Shown here: positions 14,382-22,031 of the stretch, piece after piece
How the letters are laid out: every line of letters starts with the position of its first letter
Position numbering within the stretch: position 1 is the stretch's first letter
Source: an uncultured Collinsella sp.
GTDB taxonomy: Bacteria > Actinomycetota > Coriobacteriia > Coriobacteriales > Coriobacteriaceae
DNA length: 25,575 bases
Direction of reading: 5' to 3'
NCBI GenBank assembly: GCA_937923795.1
Contig: CALDWI010000062.1
Coordinates: forward strand, 1 to 25,575
Notes under the pieces: generated by a model
Database searches by the model: none
What the model was told of the DNA's origin: nothing
Seen by the model: the letters and a program-made list of their open reading frames with translations, nothing else
Program-made: the position numbers and the translations under genes

Positions 14382-15863
14382 GTGTCAAGGAAAACGATTC
14401 GCCTGCTCGCCGCGCTGGCAGCGGTTCTCTTTGCGTTTACCTCGCTGCCTGGGGCTGCCTGTGCCGAGGCTCTCTTTACCACCGCCGATGGGTGCCAGGC
14501 GACCGAGGACTCCGCGCTTATCGATGGCGTCGAGTTTGGCCTCAACGCGTTTGAGCGCAATGCCAAGGGCACGGCACGCTCGTTTGCAGGTCAGCCCGAG
14601 GGCTATCGATTTCCCATCTACAAAAAGACGACGCTTGTGACGGTGACGACGCCTTCGAACATCGTGGTGTGGGTTGATGCACACGCCGCTAAGGACGCGG
14701 GGCTCGACATTACAAACGCCTCTGACCAAAAGGCGCTTAAGAAGATGCTCACGGGGCTCGATAAGTCTCACTCCATGGGCGGAGCGCTGCTGGAGGACTC
14801 CAGGCTTGAGTGGGTGTTTACCTCGGACAACGAACTTGTGCAGGGCGATTATCGCTATCAGTTTAAGGTGAAGGGCGAAGACGGCGATTGCTACACGGTG
14901 GTGAATGCCGCCGAGGCCGCGAACGCCGAGCTTGATCTGGGTGGCGGAGCCCTGTGGAGCGACAACGCCGCCTTAGTGCCGTATGCGAGCGTCTCGACGA
15001 CGGAGCCACCTTCGCTGGCGGAGTGCGCCCAGACGTTTTTTGGCGGCATCGACTACCGTCCGTTTTGGGTTTCTATCAAAACGAGCGGCCTTGCCCTGCT
15101 GATCTCCTTTGCGCTGGGCCTGTTCGCCGCGTGGAAGACTATGGGTACCTCGAGTCGCATCAAGGGCCTGCTCGATTCGGTCTTTACGATTCCTATGGTG
15201 CTGCCACCCACGGTCTGCGGCTTTTTGCTGCTTATGCTATTTGGTCGATCGACCGGGGTGGGCCAGTGGCTTATCGCGCACGGCATCTCGATCGTCTTTA
15301 CGTGGCCCGCGGCGGTCATTTCGGCCGTCGTCGTGTCGTTTCCGCTGGTTTACCGCACGGCGCTCGGAGCCTTCGAGAGTCTTGACGCGCAGATGCTCGA
15401 CGCCGCGCGAACCCTGGGATGGTCCGAGCGTCGCATCTTTGCCAAGCTCATGATGCCGCTTGGCTGGCCCTCGATTGCCGCCGGCACGGTGCTCGCCTTT
15501 GCCCGCGCGATGGGCGAGTTTGGCTGCACCCTGTTCTTTGCGGGCAACTACGCCGGTATTACGCAGACCATTCCCATTGCGATTTACTTTGAGTGGATGG
15601 GCGGCAATACGTCGGTGGCCCTCTTTTGGGTCGTAGTCGTAATCGCGTTCAGCTTCCTGGTCATTCTGTTCATCAATATGTACACGGCGCATTCGCAAAA
15701 GTATCGCGAACGTGGCCTTTCCCGTGCGGAGCGCAAACAGGCCAAAGGTCTCGCCGGACAGGGCGATTCGCTCGACCCAGTCGGCGGCGATGCGCTGCGT
15801 ATCGATCGCGAGGCGCTGGCCGAGCTCATGCGTGATGATGCGGCGCCGCGGGGAGGTCGATAA
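14382..15863 (+). CDS. modB: Molybdate ABC transporter permease with extracytoplasmic N-terminal domain
   Basis: A 493-aa permease, about twice the usual ModB length (about 220-260 aa). Residues 1-28 look like a signal peptide. About 30-215 form a predicted extracytoplasmic domain of unrecognised family. From about 228 the ModB membrane domain begins (FWVSIKTSGLALLISFALGL), with about five or six helices. The EAA loop GAFESLDAQMLDAARTLGWSERRIFAKLMMP (about 329-359) contacts ModC. A charged tail of about 55 residues ends it. The start is GTG 14382, with AGGAG 6 bases before. The modC ATG begins 3 bases after the stop. The extra domain might dock ModA or sense ligand; that is inference. Confidence 0.9.
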   Translation: MSRKTIRLLAALAAVLFAFTSLPGAACAEALFTTADGCQATEDSALIDGVEFGLNAFERNAKGTARSFAGQPEGYRFPIYKKTTLVTVTTPSNIVVWVDAHAAKDAGLDITNASDQKALKKMLTGLDKSHSMGGALLEDSRLEWVFTSDNELVQGDYRYQFKVKGEDGDCYTVVNAAEAANAELDLGGGALWSDNAALVPYASVSTTEPPSLAECAQTFFGGIDYRPFWVSIKTSGLALLISFALGLFAAWKTMGTSSRIKGLLDSVFTIPMVLPPTVCGFLLLMLFGRSTGVGQWLIAHGISIVFTWPAAVISAVVVSFPLVYRTALGAFESLDAQMLDAARTLGWSERRIFAKLMMPLGWPSIAAGTVLAFARAMGEFGCTLFFAGNYAGITQTIPIAIYFEWMGGNTSVALFWVVVVIAFSFLVILFINMYTAHSQKYRERGLSRAERKQAKGLAGQGDSLDPVGGDALRIDREALAELMRDDAAPRGGR

Positions 15864-15866
15864 GCT

Positions 15867-16937
15867 ATGTCGCTCGTTTTGGATATTAAGAAACGTTATC
15901 CCGGGTTTGTGCTCGACATGCAGCTTGAGGCCGGCGAGGAGCGCGTGGCCCTGCTGGGCGCCTCGGGTTGCGGCAAGAGCTGTACGCTGCGCTGCATCGC
16001 CGGTGTGGAGACGCCCGACGAGGGTAAGATCGTTGTCAACGGCGTGACCTTTTTTGACTCGGCGGCGGGCATCAACCTGTCGCCCCAGGAGCGAAAATGC
16101 GCCCTGCTGTTCCAAAACTATCAGCTGTTTCCCAACATGACGGTGGCCGATAACGTATGTGCCGGTGTAAAGGATGCGGGCGACGCCGCCGCGCGCAAAA
16201 AGCTCGCCGAGCGCTATCTGGGCATTTTCGGTCTGGCCGATTTTGCCGACCGATATCCCGCGCGCCTTTCGGGCGGGCAGCAGCAACGCGTGGCGCTTGC
16301 CCGTATGGTGGCGGCGCATCCGGGCATCTTTATGTTCGACGAGCCCATGAGCGCGCTCGATTCCTATCTTAAGAGCGCACTCGAGCAGAACATGCTCGAC
16401 CTGTTCGACGTCTGTAACCGCACCGTGCTCTACGTGAGCCACGACATCGACGAGGCGTGCCGCCTGTGCCAGCGCATCTGCGTGATGCACGACGGGCATG
16501 TTGAGGAGACTGGCTCCGTTGAGGATGTGGTCCGCCGTCCGCAGACGCTGGCGGCGCTCCGCCTGACGGGCTGCAAGAACACAAGCCGGGCGCGCAAGAT
16601 CGGCGACGAAGAAGTTGAGGCCCTCGACTGGGGCATGACCTTTAACGTGGGTCGCGAGATTCCCGATGACGTGGCGTACCTGGGTATTCGCGCAAGCTAC
16701 TTCCATGTTGACAATCGCGCTGAGCGGGGCCGCAACAGCTATGACTTGCACGTGGCCCGCGTGAGTGATTCGCGCTTTGAGCGGCTGGTGTTGCTGGACG
16801 TGCCGCGCGTCAATGCGCCCACGCGTCTGCAGTGGAAGGTCAACAAGGTGGGCATGCCTGTCGACGCGCTGCCGCAAGCAGGCGAGACGCTGCGCATGCA
16901 TTTTGATGCCAGCAGGATCCATTTGGTTTGTCGATAG
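15867..16937 (+). CDS. modC: Molybdate ABC transporter ATP-binding protein
   Basis: A 356-aa ATPase that powers molybdate import. Walker A is GASGCGKS (31-38), Q-loop Q83, signature LSGGQ (134-138), Walker B IFMFDEP (154-160) and switch H192. The C-terminal 120 residues form the regulatory extension usual in ModC, though a canonical TOBE/Mop motif is not obvious by eye. GGGGAGG upstream lies within the end of modB, so translation is probably coupled. A terminator follows at 16949-16983. Confidence 0.93.
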   Translation: MSLVLDIKKRYPGFVLDMQLEAGEERVALLGASGCGKSCTLRCIAGVETPDEGKIVVNGVTFFDSAAGINLSPQERKCALLFQNYQLFPNMTVADNVCAGVKDAGDAAARKKLAERYLGIFGLADFADRYPARLSGGQQQRVALARMVAAHPGIFMFDEPMSALDSYLKSALEQNMLDLFDVCNRTVLYVSHDIDEACRLCQRICVMHDGHVEETGSVEDVVRRPQTLAALRLTGCKNTSRARKIGDEEVEALDWGMTFNVGREIPDDVAYLGIRASYFHVDNRAERGRNSYDLHVARVSDSRFERLVLLDVPRVNAPTRLQWKVNKVGMPVDALPQAGETLRMHFDASRIHLVCR

Positions 16938-16948
16938 CGCCGGGTAAT

Positions 16949-16983
16949 GCCGTCGGGGATATAAGCCTCGGCGGCTTTGTCTT
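16949..16983 (+). terminator. Terminator of modABC
   Basis: GCCGTCGGGG (16949-16958) pairs with CCTCGGCGGC (16966-16975), 10 bp with two G-U pairs. TTTGTCTT follows. Confidence 0.7.
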
Positions 16984-17070
16984 GCCGCTCGCCGAATGAG
17001 GGACGACAAACTCTTACCAATCAAGATAATTTTTTATTAAACGACGACGCACGACGCTGTCGTACGAATG

Positions 17071-17108
17071 TCAACGGTGTTCGTCTGGACGATGACCGTT
17101 GATATAGT
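17071..17108 (+). promoter_or_regulatory. Promoter with long dyad before the double-cubane genes
   Basis: TCAACGGT (17071-17078) and ACCGTTGA (17095-17102) are perfect inverted copies, with a nested TCGT/ACGA stem between them. TATAGT at 17103-17108 directly abuts the dyad and could be a -10, so a bound repressor would cover the -35 region. As RNA it would form a 32-base hairpin. The regulator is unknown. Confidence 0.5.
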
Positions 17109-17138
17109 TGACCTTAACTTGTAAAGGAGGGTGCGCAC

Positions 17139-17207
17139 ATGCCGCAGACGACATGCATTCGCCGCGTTGCCGCGCGTGCCCTATATATAGCTCGGAGTCG
17201 CATATGA
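17139..17207 (+). CDS. Possible 22-aa leader peptide
   Basis: An ATG at 17139 follows a near-perfect AAAGGAGG (17123-17130) with 8-base spacing, the best ribosome binding site in this region. The frame encodes 22 residues (MPQTTCIRRVAARALYIARS then RI) and stops at TGA 17205-17207. That stop overlaps the ATG of the next small ORF (ATGA). It contains CTA and ATA codons, unusual for this genome. It may be a leader peptide for translational or attenuation control; no homology is known to me. Confidence 0.4.
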   Translation: MPQTTCIRRVAARALYIARSRI

Positions 17208-17374
17208 GCAGGTATGTTCACGGCTCCGGGAGAGACGACGAACAATTAAATAATCGACCGCAAAGCAGGTTCCCTAAAATTCCGGGTTTAGGCGCGGCTG
17301 GGTTTTCGCCACCCACCGTGCAGCAATACCGTAGCTATTCAATTTTGGTTCGAGAGGGGAACCGTCATGGCTGA
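17204..17374 (+). CDS. Possible 56-aa ORF linking leader and dehydratase gene
   Basis: It begins at the ATGA overlap with the 22-codon ORF, with CGGAG 6 bases before. It ends at TGA 17372-17374, just inside the dehydratase gene that starts at 17367. The protein (MSRYVHGSGRDDEQ...EGNRHG) is polar with no recognised domain, and the codon pattern is not typical. The stop-start arrangement would permit translational coupling, but it could equally be a chance frame. Confidence 0.25.
   Translation: MSRYVHGSGRDDEQLNNRPQSRFPKIPGLGAAGFSPPTVQQYRSYSILVREGNRHG
17273..17321 (+). promoter_or_regulatory. Tandem leader hairpins
   Basis: CCTAAA (17273-17278) pairs with TTTAGG (17287-17292). Next, GCGCGG plus TGGGT (17292-17303, C17298 bulged) pairs with ACCCA plus CCGTGC (17311-17321) around a 7-base loop. 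No T run follows. These may be part of a regulatory leader for the gene at 17367. Confidence 0.4.
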
Positions 17375-18650
17375 AGAATTCGATTTCCATCCGATGTGGG
17401 AGAGCCTCGGCATGAATCTTGCCGACCACGACATGCTGCTGGGCGCCGTGGGTCAGATGTACGGCGATATGTTTCTGATGCAGCACAATCGCCCCAAGTC
17501 CACGTCCTACCTGGACTTTGTGGCCACCAACATCCATAGCGGCCGTATTAAGGAGATGCTCGACAAGAAGGAGGCCGGCGAGGCCACCAAGATCGTCGGC
17601 TCGTTCTGCGTGTACGTGCCCGAGGAGATCGTGCTTGCCTGTGACGGCATTCCCGTGGGCCTGTGCTCGGGTGCCGATTGGGCAACCGATAAGGTCGAGG
17701 AGCACCTGCCGCGCAACACCTGCCCGCTTATCAAGAGCTTTGCCGGCTTTAAGCTGGGCGAGGTCTGCCCCTACATTGAGTCGAGTGACCTGGTGGTAGG
17801 CGAGAACACCTGCGACGGTAAGAAGAAAGCCTACGAGTTCTTTGCCACGCAAAAGAACATGTACGTCATGGATATTCCCAACGTGCACGACGAGTCGACG
17901 CTCGTGACCTGGAAGGCCGAGGTCAAGAAGCTCGCCGCCAAGATCGAGGACGAGTGCGGCGTCAAGATTACGCCCGAGGGCCTGAAGGCTGCCATCCACG
18001 CCGTCAATGAGAAGCGCCGCGCCCTGCAGCGCCTCGCTGCGACCCGCGCTGCCGACCCTGCGCCCATCAGCGGTCTCGACAGCCTGCTGACCGTTCAGGC
18101 CGCCTTTATGGACGACACGCCGCGTCTGACCGGAGCCATCAACGATATGGCGGCTGAGTGCGAGCGGCGTGTCGAGGCCGGCGAGGGCGTGGCGCCCAAG
18201 GGGACCAAGCGCATCCTGTACACCGGTACGCCCATGGCCGTGCCCAACTGGAAGCTGTTCAACCTCATCGAGAAGGCCGGCGGCGTTGTGGTGGGCGAGG
18301 AGTCCTGCACGGGTTCGCGCTACTACAAGGACCTGGTCGACGAGTCCGGCGAGACGGTCGACGAGATGCTCGACGCCATCGCCGAGCGCTACTTTAAGAT
18401 CAACTGCGCCGTCTTTACGCCCAACGACCAGCGTATGAAGGACATTGTCCAGATGGCCAAGGACCTGCATGCCGACGGCGTCGTCGACGTGGCCTTGCAG
18501 TTCTGCACGCTCTACGAGATGGAGTCGTTTGCCGTGGAGAAGGCCGCCGAGGAGGCAGGCATTCCGTTTATGCACATCACGACCGACTACGCCGGTGAGG
18601 ACGCCGGCCAGCTGCAGACGCGCATTGAAGCTTTCTTGGAAACCATTTAG
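17367..18650 (+). CDS. 2-hydroxyacyl-CoA dehydratase / double-cubane-cluster-type protein, subunit 1
   Basis: A 427-aa HgdB/BcrC-family iron-sulfur protein. Eight cysteines line up with those of the paralogue at 18805: C81, C100, C119, C134, C149, C314, C347 and C380. The family blocks NTCPLIKSFAGF, ENTCDGKKKAYE and FTPNDQRMKDI are clear. The architecture resembles the stand-alone double-cubane cluster proteins (DCCP, E. coli YjiM-like) more than fermentative dehydratases, which usually sit with CoA-transferase genes; none is present here. Expected chemistry is ATP-gated low-potential reduction, with an unknown substrate. GAGAGGGGAA precedes the ATG. An N-terminal extension of about 39 residues distinguishes it from its neighbour. 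Confidence 0.88.
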   Translation: MAEEFDFHPMWESLGMNLADHDMLLGAVGQMYGDMFLMQHNRPKSTSYLDFVATNIHSGRIKEMLDKKEAGEATKIVGSFCVYVPEEIVLACDGIPVGLCSGADWATDKVEEHLPRNTCPLIKSFAGFKLGEVCPYIESSDLVVGENTCDGKKKAYEFFATQKNMYVMDIPNVHDESTLVTWKAEVKKLAAKIEDECGVKITPEGLKAAIHAVNEKRRALQRLAATRAADPAPISGLDSLLTVQAAFMDDTPRLTGAINDMAAECERRVEAGEGVAPKGTKRILYTGTPMAVPNWKLFNLIEKAGGVVVGEESCTGSRYYKDLVDESGETVDEMLDAIAERYFKINCAVFTPNDQRMKDIVQMAKDLHADGVVDVALQFCTLYEMESFAVEKAAEEAGIPFMHITTDYAGEDAGQLQTRIEAFLETI

Positions 18651-18663
18651 GGGTATCCGTCCC

Positions 18664-18779
18664 GGCGGCTTCCCCAGGCACCCGATCTTGCCGTTCAAAC
18701 CATCGTTTGCGTACCAAAGTACGCGGCGCTTCTCTTTCACGGCAACCTCGGGCACCTGGGAAAGCCGTTTCCTTGGTTG
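18664..18779. repeat. Long imperfect hairpin, copy R3
   Basis: It fills most of the gap between the two dehydratase-family genes. Paired segments in order are GGCTT/AAGCC, CCCAGG/CCTGGG, CCCGA/TCGGG, TTGCCGT/ACGGCAA, then the tip GCGTAC-CAAA-GTACGC. The unpaired inner sides are TCAAACCATCG and GCTTCTCTTTC. It is close to copy R4 over the whole length. There is no T tract. Confidence 0.85.
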
Positions 18780-18804
18780 GTCAAAAGGTTTGTTAAGGAG
18801 TTAT

Positions 18805-19968
18805 ATGTCGGAAAATATGGAGCAGCCGTTGCCATCCACGTTTGAGGAGTTCAACGAGCAGCGCAAGGCGGCGTTTATTCGCGTTAAGGATTACAAGCAG
18901 GCGGGCAATCGCCTGGTCGGCTTTTTGTGCAGCTATACGCCGCTCGAGATTATCGATGCAGCGGGCGCCTCGAGCGTGGCGCTGTGCGGTACGTCCGATG
19001 AGGTGATTCCCGAGGCCGAGAAGGTGCTGCCGGCTAACCTCTGCCCGCTCATCAAGTCGACGTACGGCTTTGCCTACTCGCAAAAGTGCCCGTTTACGTA
19101 CTTTAGCGACATGATCATCGGCGAGACCACCTGCGACGGCAAGAAGAAGATGTATGAGTTACTCAACGAGCTCAAGCGCACGCACATTCTGCACCTGCCG
19201 CAGGGTCGCGATCGCGCCTACGAGCGTGAAGGCTGGTACGAGGAGTGCCGCCTGCTCAAAGAGGAGCTCGAGAACTTCTACGGCATTACGATTACCGACG
19301 ATGACCTGCGCGCTGCCGTCCGTCGTCGCAACCGCTTGCGTGCGGCCCAGCTCGAGATGTTTGCGCTGCAGGCCAACCAGCCGGCGGCCATGAGCGGCGT
19401 CGACCTGATGAGCACCATGTTTGCCGGCACGTTCAGCTTTGATATCGAGGCCTATACGCAGCAGCTGGAGCAAAAGGTTGCCAAGCTGCGCGAGGCCTAC
19501 GACGCGGGCGAGCGCCCGGTTGCGGCGGATGCCAAGCGCATTCTGATCACCGGTTGCCCGGTGGGCGGTGTGATCAACAAGATAGGTCGCACCATCGAGT
19601 CCAACGGCGGCGTGGTCGTGTGCATGGACGACTGCTCGGGCGAGCGCACGGCGGCCATGATGATCGATCCGGAGGCTCCCGACATCCTGCGCGCCATCGC
19701 CGACCGCTACCTGGATATCAACTGCTCGGTCATGACGCCCAACGACGGCCGTATGGAAAACACGCTGGCCATGTGCGAGAAGTATCACGTCGATGGTGTA
19801 GTGGAGAGCGTGCTCCAGGCGTGCCACACCTTTAACGTGGAGAGTGCACGCATGCAGGAGGCCGTCGAGGGTGCGGGTATTCCGTACATGAAGATCGAGA
19901 CCGGCTACAGCAACGGCGACATGGGCCAGATCGAGACGCGCATCGCCGCCTTCATCGAAACCCTCTAG
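18805..19968 (+). CDS. 2-hydroxyacyl-CoA dehydratase / double-cubane-cluster-type protein, subunit 2 (YjiM-like)
   Basis: A 387-aa HgdB-family protein closely resembling E. coli YjiM as I recall it. Blocks are LCSYTPLEIIDAAGA, LCPLIKSTYGF, KCPFTYFSDMIIGETTCDGKKKMYE, TGCPVGG, TPNDGRMENT and LQACHTFNVES. Cysteines C42, C61, C80, C95, C110, C277, C307 and C340 match those of subunit 1. It probably binds a double-cubane or [4Fe-4S] cluster and is reduced by the activator at 20124. The ATG at 18805 has AAGGAG before it. The open frame extends far upstream through the neighbouring gene out of frame, which is not real. It could form a heterodimer with subunit 1. Confidence 0.9.
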   Translation: MSENMEQPLPSTFEEFNEQRKAAFIRVKDYKQAGNRLVGFLCSYTPLEIIDAAGASSVALCGTSDEVIPEAEKVLPANLCPLIKSTYGFAYSQKCPFTYFSDMIIGETTCDGKKKMYELLNELKRTHILHLPQGRDRAYEREGWYEECRLLKEELENFYGITITDDDLRAAVRRRNRLRAAQLEMFALQANQPAAMSGVDLMSTMFAGTFSFDIEAYTQQLEQKVAKLREAYDAGERPVAADAKRILITGCPVGGVINKIGRTIESNGGVVVCMDDCSGERTAAMMIDPEAPDILRAIADRYLDINCSVMTPNDGRMENTLAMCEKYHVDGVVESVLQACHTFNVESARMQEAVEGAGIPYMKIETGYSNGDMGQIETRIAAFIETL

Positions 19969-20071
19969 CTTCCTCAGGCACCGGATCTTGCCCCTCAAAC
20001 CGTCGCTTGCGTACCCAAAGTACGCTGCGCTCCTCTTTCGGGGCAATCTTCGGCACCTGAGAAACCTAGAG
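19963..20071. repeat. Long imperfect hairpin, copy R4
   Basis: The outer stem CTCTAG (19963-19968) with CTAGAG (20066-20071) includes the stop codon of the gene. Inner stems are CTCAGG/CCTGAG, CCG/CGG, TTGCCCC/GGGGCAA and a tip GCGTAC-CCAAA-GTACGC. The inner loop sides are TCAAACCGTCG and GCTCCTCTTTC. It matches R3 closely, with paired changes in several stem positions. Confidence 0.85.
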
Positions 20072-20123
20072 CTAAGGCGCCTGAACGCGCCGCTGTCTTT
20101 GATGTTTAGATTGGGAGAGAGCC

Positions 20124-20888
20124 ATGATAGGGATCGGGATCGATATCGGGTCTACGGCGGCTAAGGCTGCTCTGGTCGATGGGGAGGGTTCGGTGGCGTG
20201 GACGTGCGTGCAGCCAACCGGGTTTTCCTCGGTCGATGCTTCCGAGCGGCTGCGCGAGGCGCTGGCAGCGGCCGGCTACGACGTGACGGCCGACGACGTG
20301 CGCGTGATCGCGACCGGCTACGGTCGTGTCGCCGTGCCCTATGCGCACAAGGTCGTGACCGAGATCACCTGCCACGGCACCGGTGCCGTGCGCCTGTTTG
20401 GCGATCACGGCACGGTGATCGACGTGGGCGGTCAGGACACCAAGGTCATTCAGCTTAAAAGTGGCCGCGTGGCCAAGTTTGCCATGAACGACAAGTGCGC
20501 CGCCGGCACGGGGCGCTTTTTGGAGATCATGGCCGACCGCCTGGGCATTTCCCAGCAGCAGATGGCCGACCTGGCGCGTTCCGGCGAGCCCACCAAGATC
20601 AGCAGCATGTGCACGGTGTTTGCCGAAAGCGAGGTTATCAGCCTGATCGGTCGCGGTGAGCCGCGCGAGAACATTGCGCGTGGCGTGATCGACAGCGTGG
20701 TCTCGCGCGTGGCCACTATGGCCGGGCAGGCGGCGGGCGCCCCGTACTACCTGACCGGTGGCCTGTGCGAGAACGCCTTCGTGGTGGAGCGGTTGGGCGA
20801 GCTACTGGGGTCGCCGGTGACCACCTCACCCCAGGCTCGCTTTGCCGGAGCGATTGGCGCGGCGATTCGCGCACAGGCGCTCAATTAA
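20124..20888 (+). CDS. ATP-dependent activator of dehydratase/double-cubane proteins (HgdC/YjiL-like)
   Basis: A 254-aa ASKHA-fold ATPase of the BadF/BadG/BcrA/HgdC family. Phosphate-binding loops are DIGSTAAK (7-14) and DVGGQDTK (100-107). C125 (NDKCAAGTGRFLE) and C163 (SSMCTVFAESE) are the cysteines that hold one [4Fe-4S] cluster between two monomers. It hydrolyses ATP to push a low-potential electron into its partner, here presumably one or both upstream proteins. It is close to E. coli YjiL. GGGAGAGAG precedes the ATG. It follows repeat R4 and is 70 bases before selD. Confidence 0.92.
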   Translation: MIGIGIDIGSTAAKAALVDGEGSVAWTCVQPTGFSSVDASERLREALAAAGYDVTADDVRVIATGYGRVAVPYAHKVVTEITCHGTGAVRLFGDHGTVIDVGGQDTKVIQLKSGRVAKFAMNDKCAAGTGRFLEIMADRLGISQQQMADLARSGEPTKISSMCTVFAESEVISLIGRGEPRENIARGVIDSVVSRVATMAGQAAGAPYYLTGGLCENAFVVERLGELLGSPVTTSPQARFAGAIGAAIRAQALN

Positions 20889-20917
20889 TGCATCCGCCGC
20901 AGGCTCGCATTCATGCG

Positions 20918-20923
20918 TATACT
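20918..20923 (+). promoter_or_regulatory. Possible -10 before selD
   Basis: TATACT at 20918-20923 lies 36 bases before the selD ATG in the 70-base gap after the activator gene. No -35 is apparent, so read-through from upstream is equally possible. Confidence 0.3.
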
Positions 20924-20958
20924 GGGAGAAAATGATTGACCGATGAGAGGAGGTATCG

Positions 20959-22008
20959 ATGGCTGACGATCAGATTAGGCTCACGTCCATGACGGCCGCG
21001 AGCGGTTGAGCCGCTAAGTTGGCTCCCGGAGCCCTCGCCCAGGTCCTGGGCGATTTACCCAATGTGCATAACGACAACCTGCTCGTAGGGTTCGATACCT
21101 CCGACGATGCGAGCGTCTTCCGCGTAGGGGAGAACCTGGGGCTCGTGCAGTCCATCGACTTCTTCCCACCGATGGTCGACGACCCGTTCCTCTTTGGCCA
21201 GATCGCCGCGGCCAACTCGCTGTCGGATATCTACGCCATGGGCGGGCGGCCGAGCCATGCCATGAACTTGCTGTGCATCCCGAGCTGCCTGGGCATCGAG
21301 GTCGCCGGCCAGATTCTGGCGGGCGGCGCCGACAAGTGCGTCGAGGCGGGTTGTTCCATCGCGGGCGGCCATACCATCAACGACGACGAGCCCAAGTACG
21401 GCCTGTCCGTGAGCGGCTTTGTCGCGCTCGGCCGCATGCTCGCCAACAGCGGTGCATGCGTGGGCGATGTCCTGCTGCTGACCAAGGCGGTTGGCTCGGG
21501 CATCATCACCACAGCCATCAAGGGCGAGCTCATCGAGCAGGACGAGGCCGCAGCCATGTTTGACTCGATGTGCACCCTTAACGAGGCGCCGATTCGTCTG
21601 GCCGAGGGACTTGAGCTTCACGGCTGCACCGATGTCACGGGCTTTGGCCTGATCGGGCACGCGTGCGAGATGGCCGAGGGCTCGGGCGTGCAGGTTGAGC
21701 TTGCGTCGGGAGCGGTACCGCTCTTTGACCAGGTGCTCGACATGGCGCGTCTGGGCATTATCCCCGCGGGCTCCTACCGCAACCAGGACTTCTTTGGCCC
21801 GCGTGTGGCTGCCGACGAGGACCTGGAGCCGGGTATGTTGGATGCGCTGTACGATCCGCAGACCTCGGGCGGCTTGCTCATCGCGGCGCCTGCTGCCGAT
21901 GTGGATGAGCTTGCGCGCCGTCTGCATGCCGAAGGACGTATTGCCGCCGTCGTCGGTCGCGTGTGCGAGCCGGTGCCAGGCGGTCCTGCCGTCCACGTTG
22001 TTCGCTAG
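20959..22008 (+). CDS. selD: Selenide, water dikinase (selenophosphate synthetase), selenocysteine-containing
   Basis: Makes selenophosphate, the selenium donor for selenocysteine and other selenium pathways, from selenide and ATP. It has 349 codons with an in-frame TGA at 21007-21009, codon 17. The context SGUAAKLAPG places Sec at the catalytic Cys/Sec position, with K20 three residues on as in known SelD. Further family blocks are GFDTSDDASVF, QSIDFFPPMVDDPFLFGQIAA, ANSLSDIYAMGG and DPQTSGGLL. ATG 20959 has GAGAGGAGG at 20945-20953. A TTG start at 21019 would lose the active-site loop. Hairpins after the TGA fit a bacterial SECIS. It heads the selenium gene block. Confidence 0.95.
21007..21052 (+). 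promoter_or_regulatory. Sec codon and candidate bacterial SECIS element
   Basis: Two hairpins follow the TGA at 21007-21009. The first is GGCTC-CCG-GAGCC (21021-21033). The second is CGCCCAG-GTC-CTGGGCG (21036-21052), whose loop begins with G and starts 33 bases after the TGA, within the distance I recall for bacterial SECIS elements. Its AGGTC apex also occurs in the E. coli fdhF SECIS. Which one SelB binds cannot be decided by eye. Confidence 0.65.
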
Positions 22009-22031
22009 CCCGCACGTTTATGTAACTGTTT

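Larger units (their letters stand above)
16984..17366 (+). other. Structured leader region of the double-cubane operon
   Basis: Little here looks like ordinary coding DNA. It holds an operator-like hairpin and -10 (17071-17108), a strong ribosome binding site with a 22-codon ORF (17122-17207), a second short overlapping ORF (17204-17374), and leader hairpins (17273-17321). Base composition is more AT-rich than in the flanking genes. Confidence 0.5.

Noticed and set aside
17372..17374. TGA ending the 56-codon ORF as a possible Sec codon fusing it to the dehydratase
   Set aside because: The downstream gene is in a different frame, with its own ribosome binding site and ATG.
15237..18755. Long minus-strand open frames opposite modB/modC and the first dehydratase gene
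   Set aside because: Same shadow effect; they cross gene borders, terminators and leader sequence.
18445..18804. N-terminal extension of the second dehydratase protein to make a 507-aa product
   Set aside because: The extension overlaps the upstream gene in another frame and runs through repeat R3; AAGGAG and ATG 18805 give the family-length protein.
21019..22008. selD as an ORF starting at TTG 21019
   Set aside because: It lacks a ribosome binding site and loses the SGUAAK active-site loop; the true frame continues upstream through the Sec TGA to ATG 20959.
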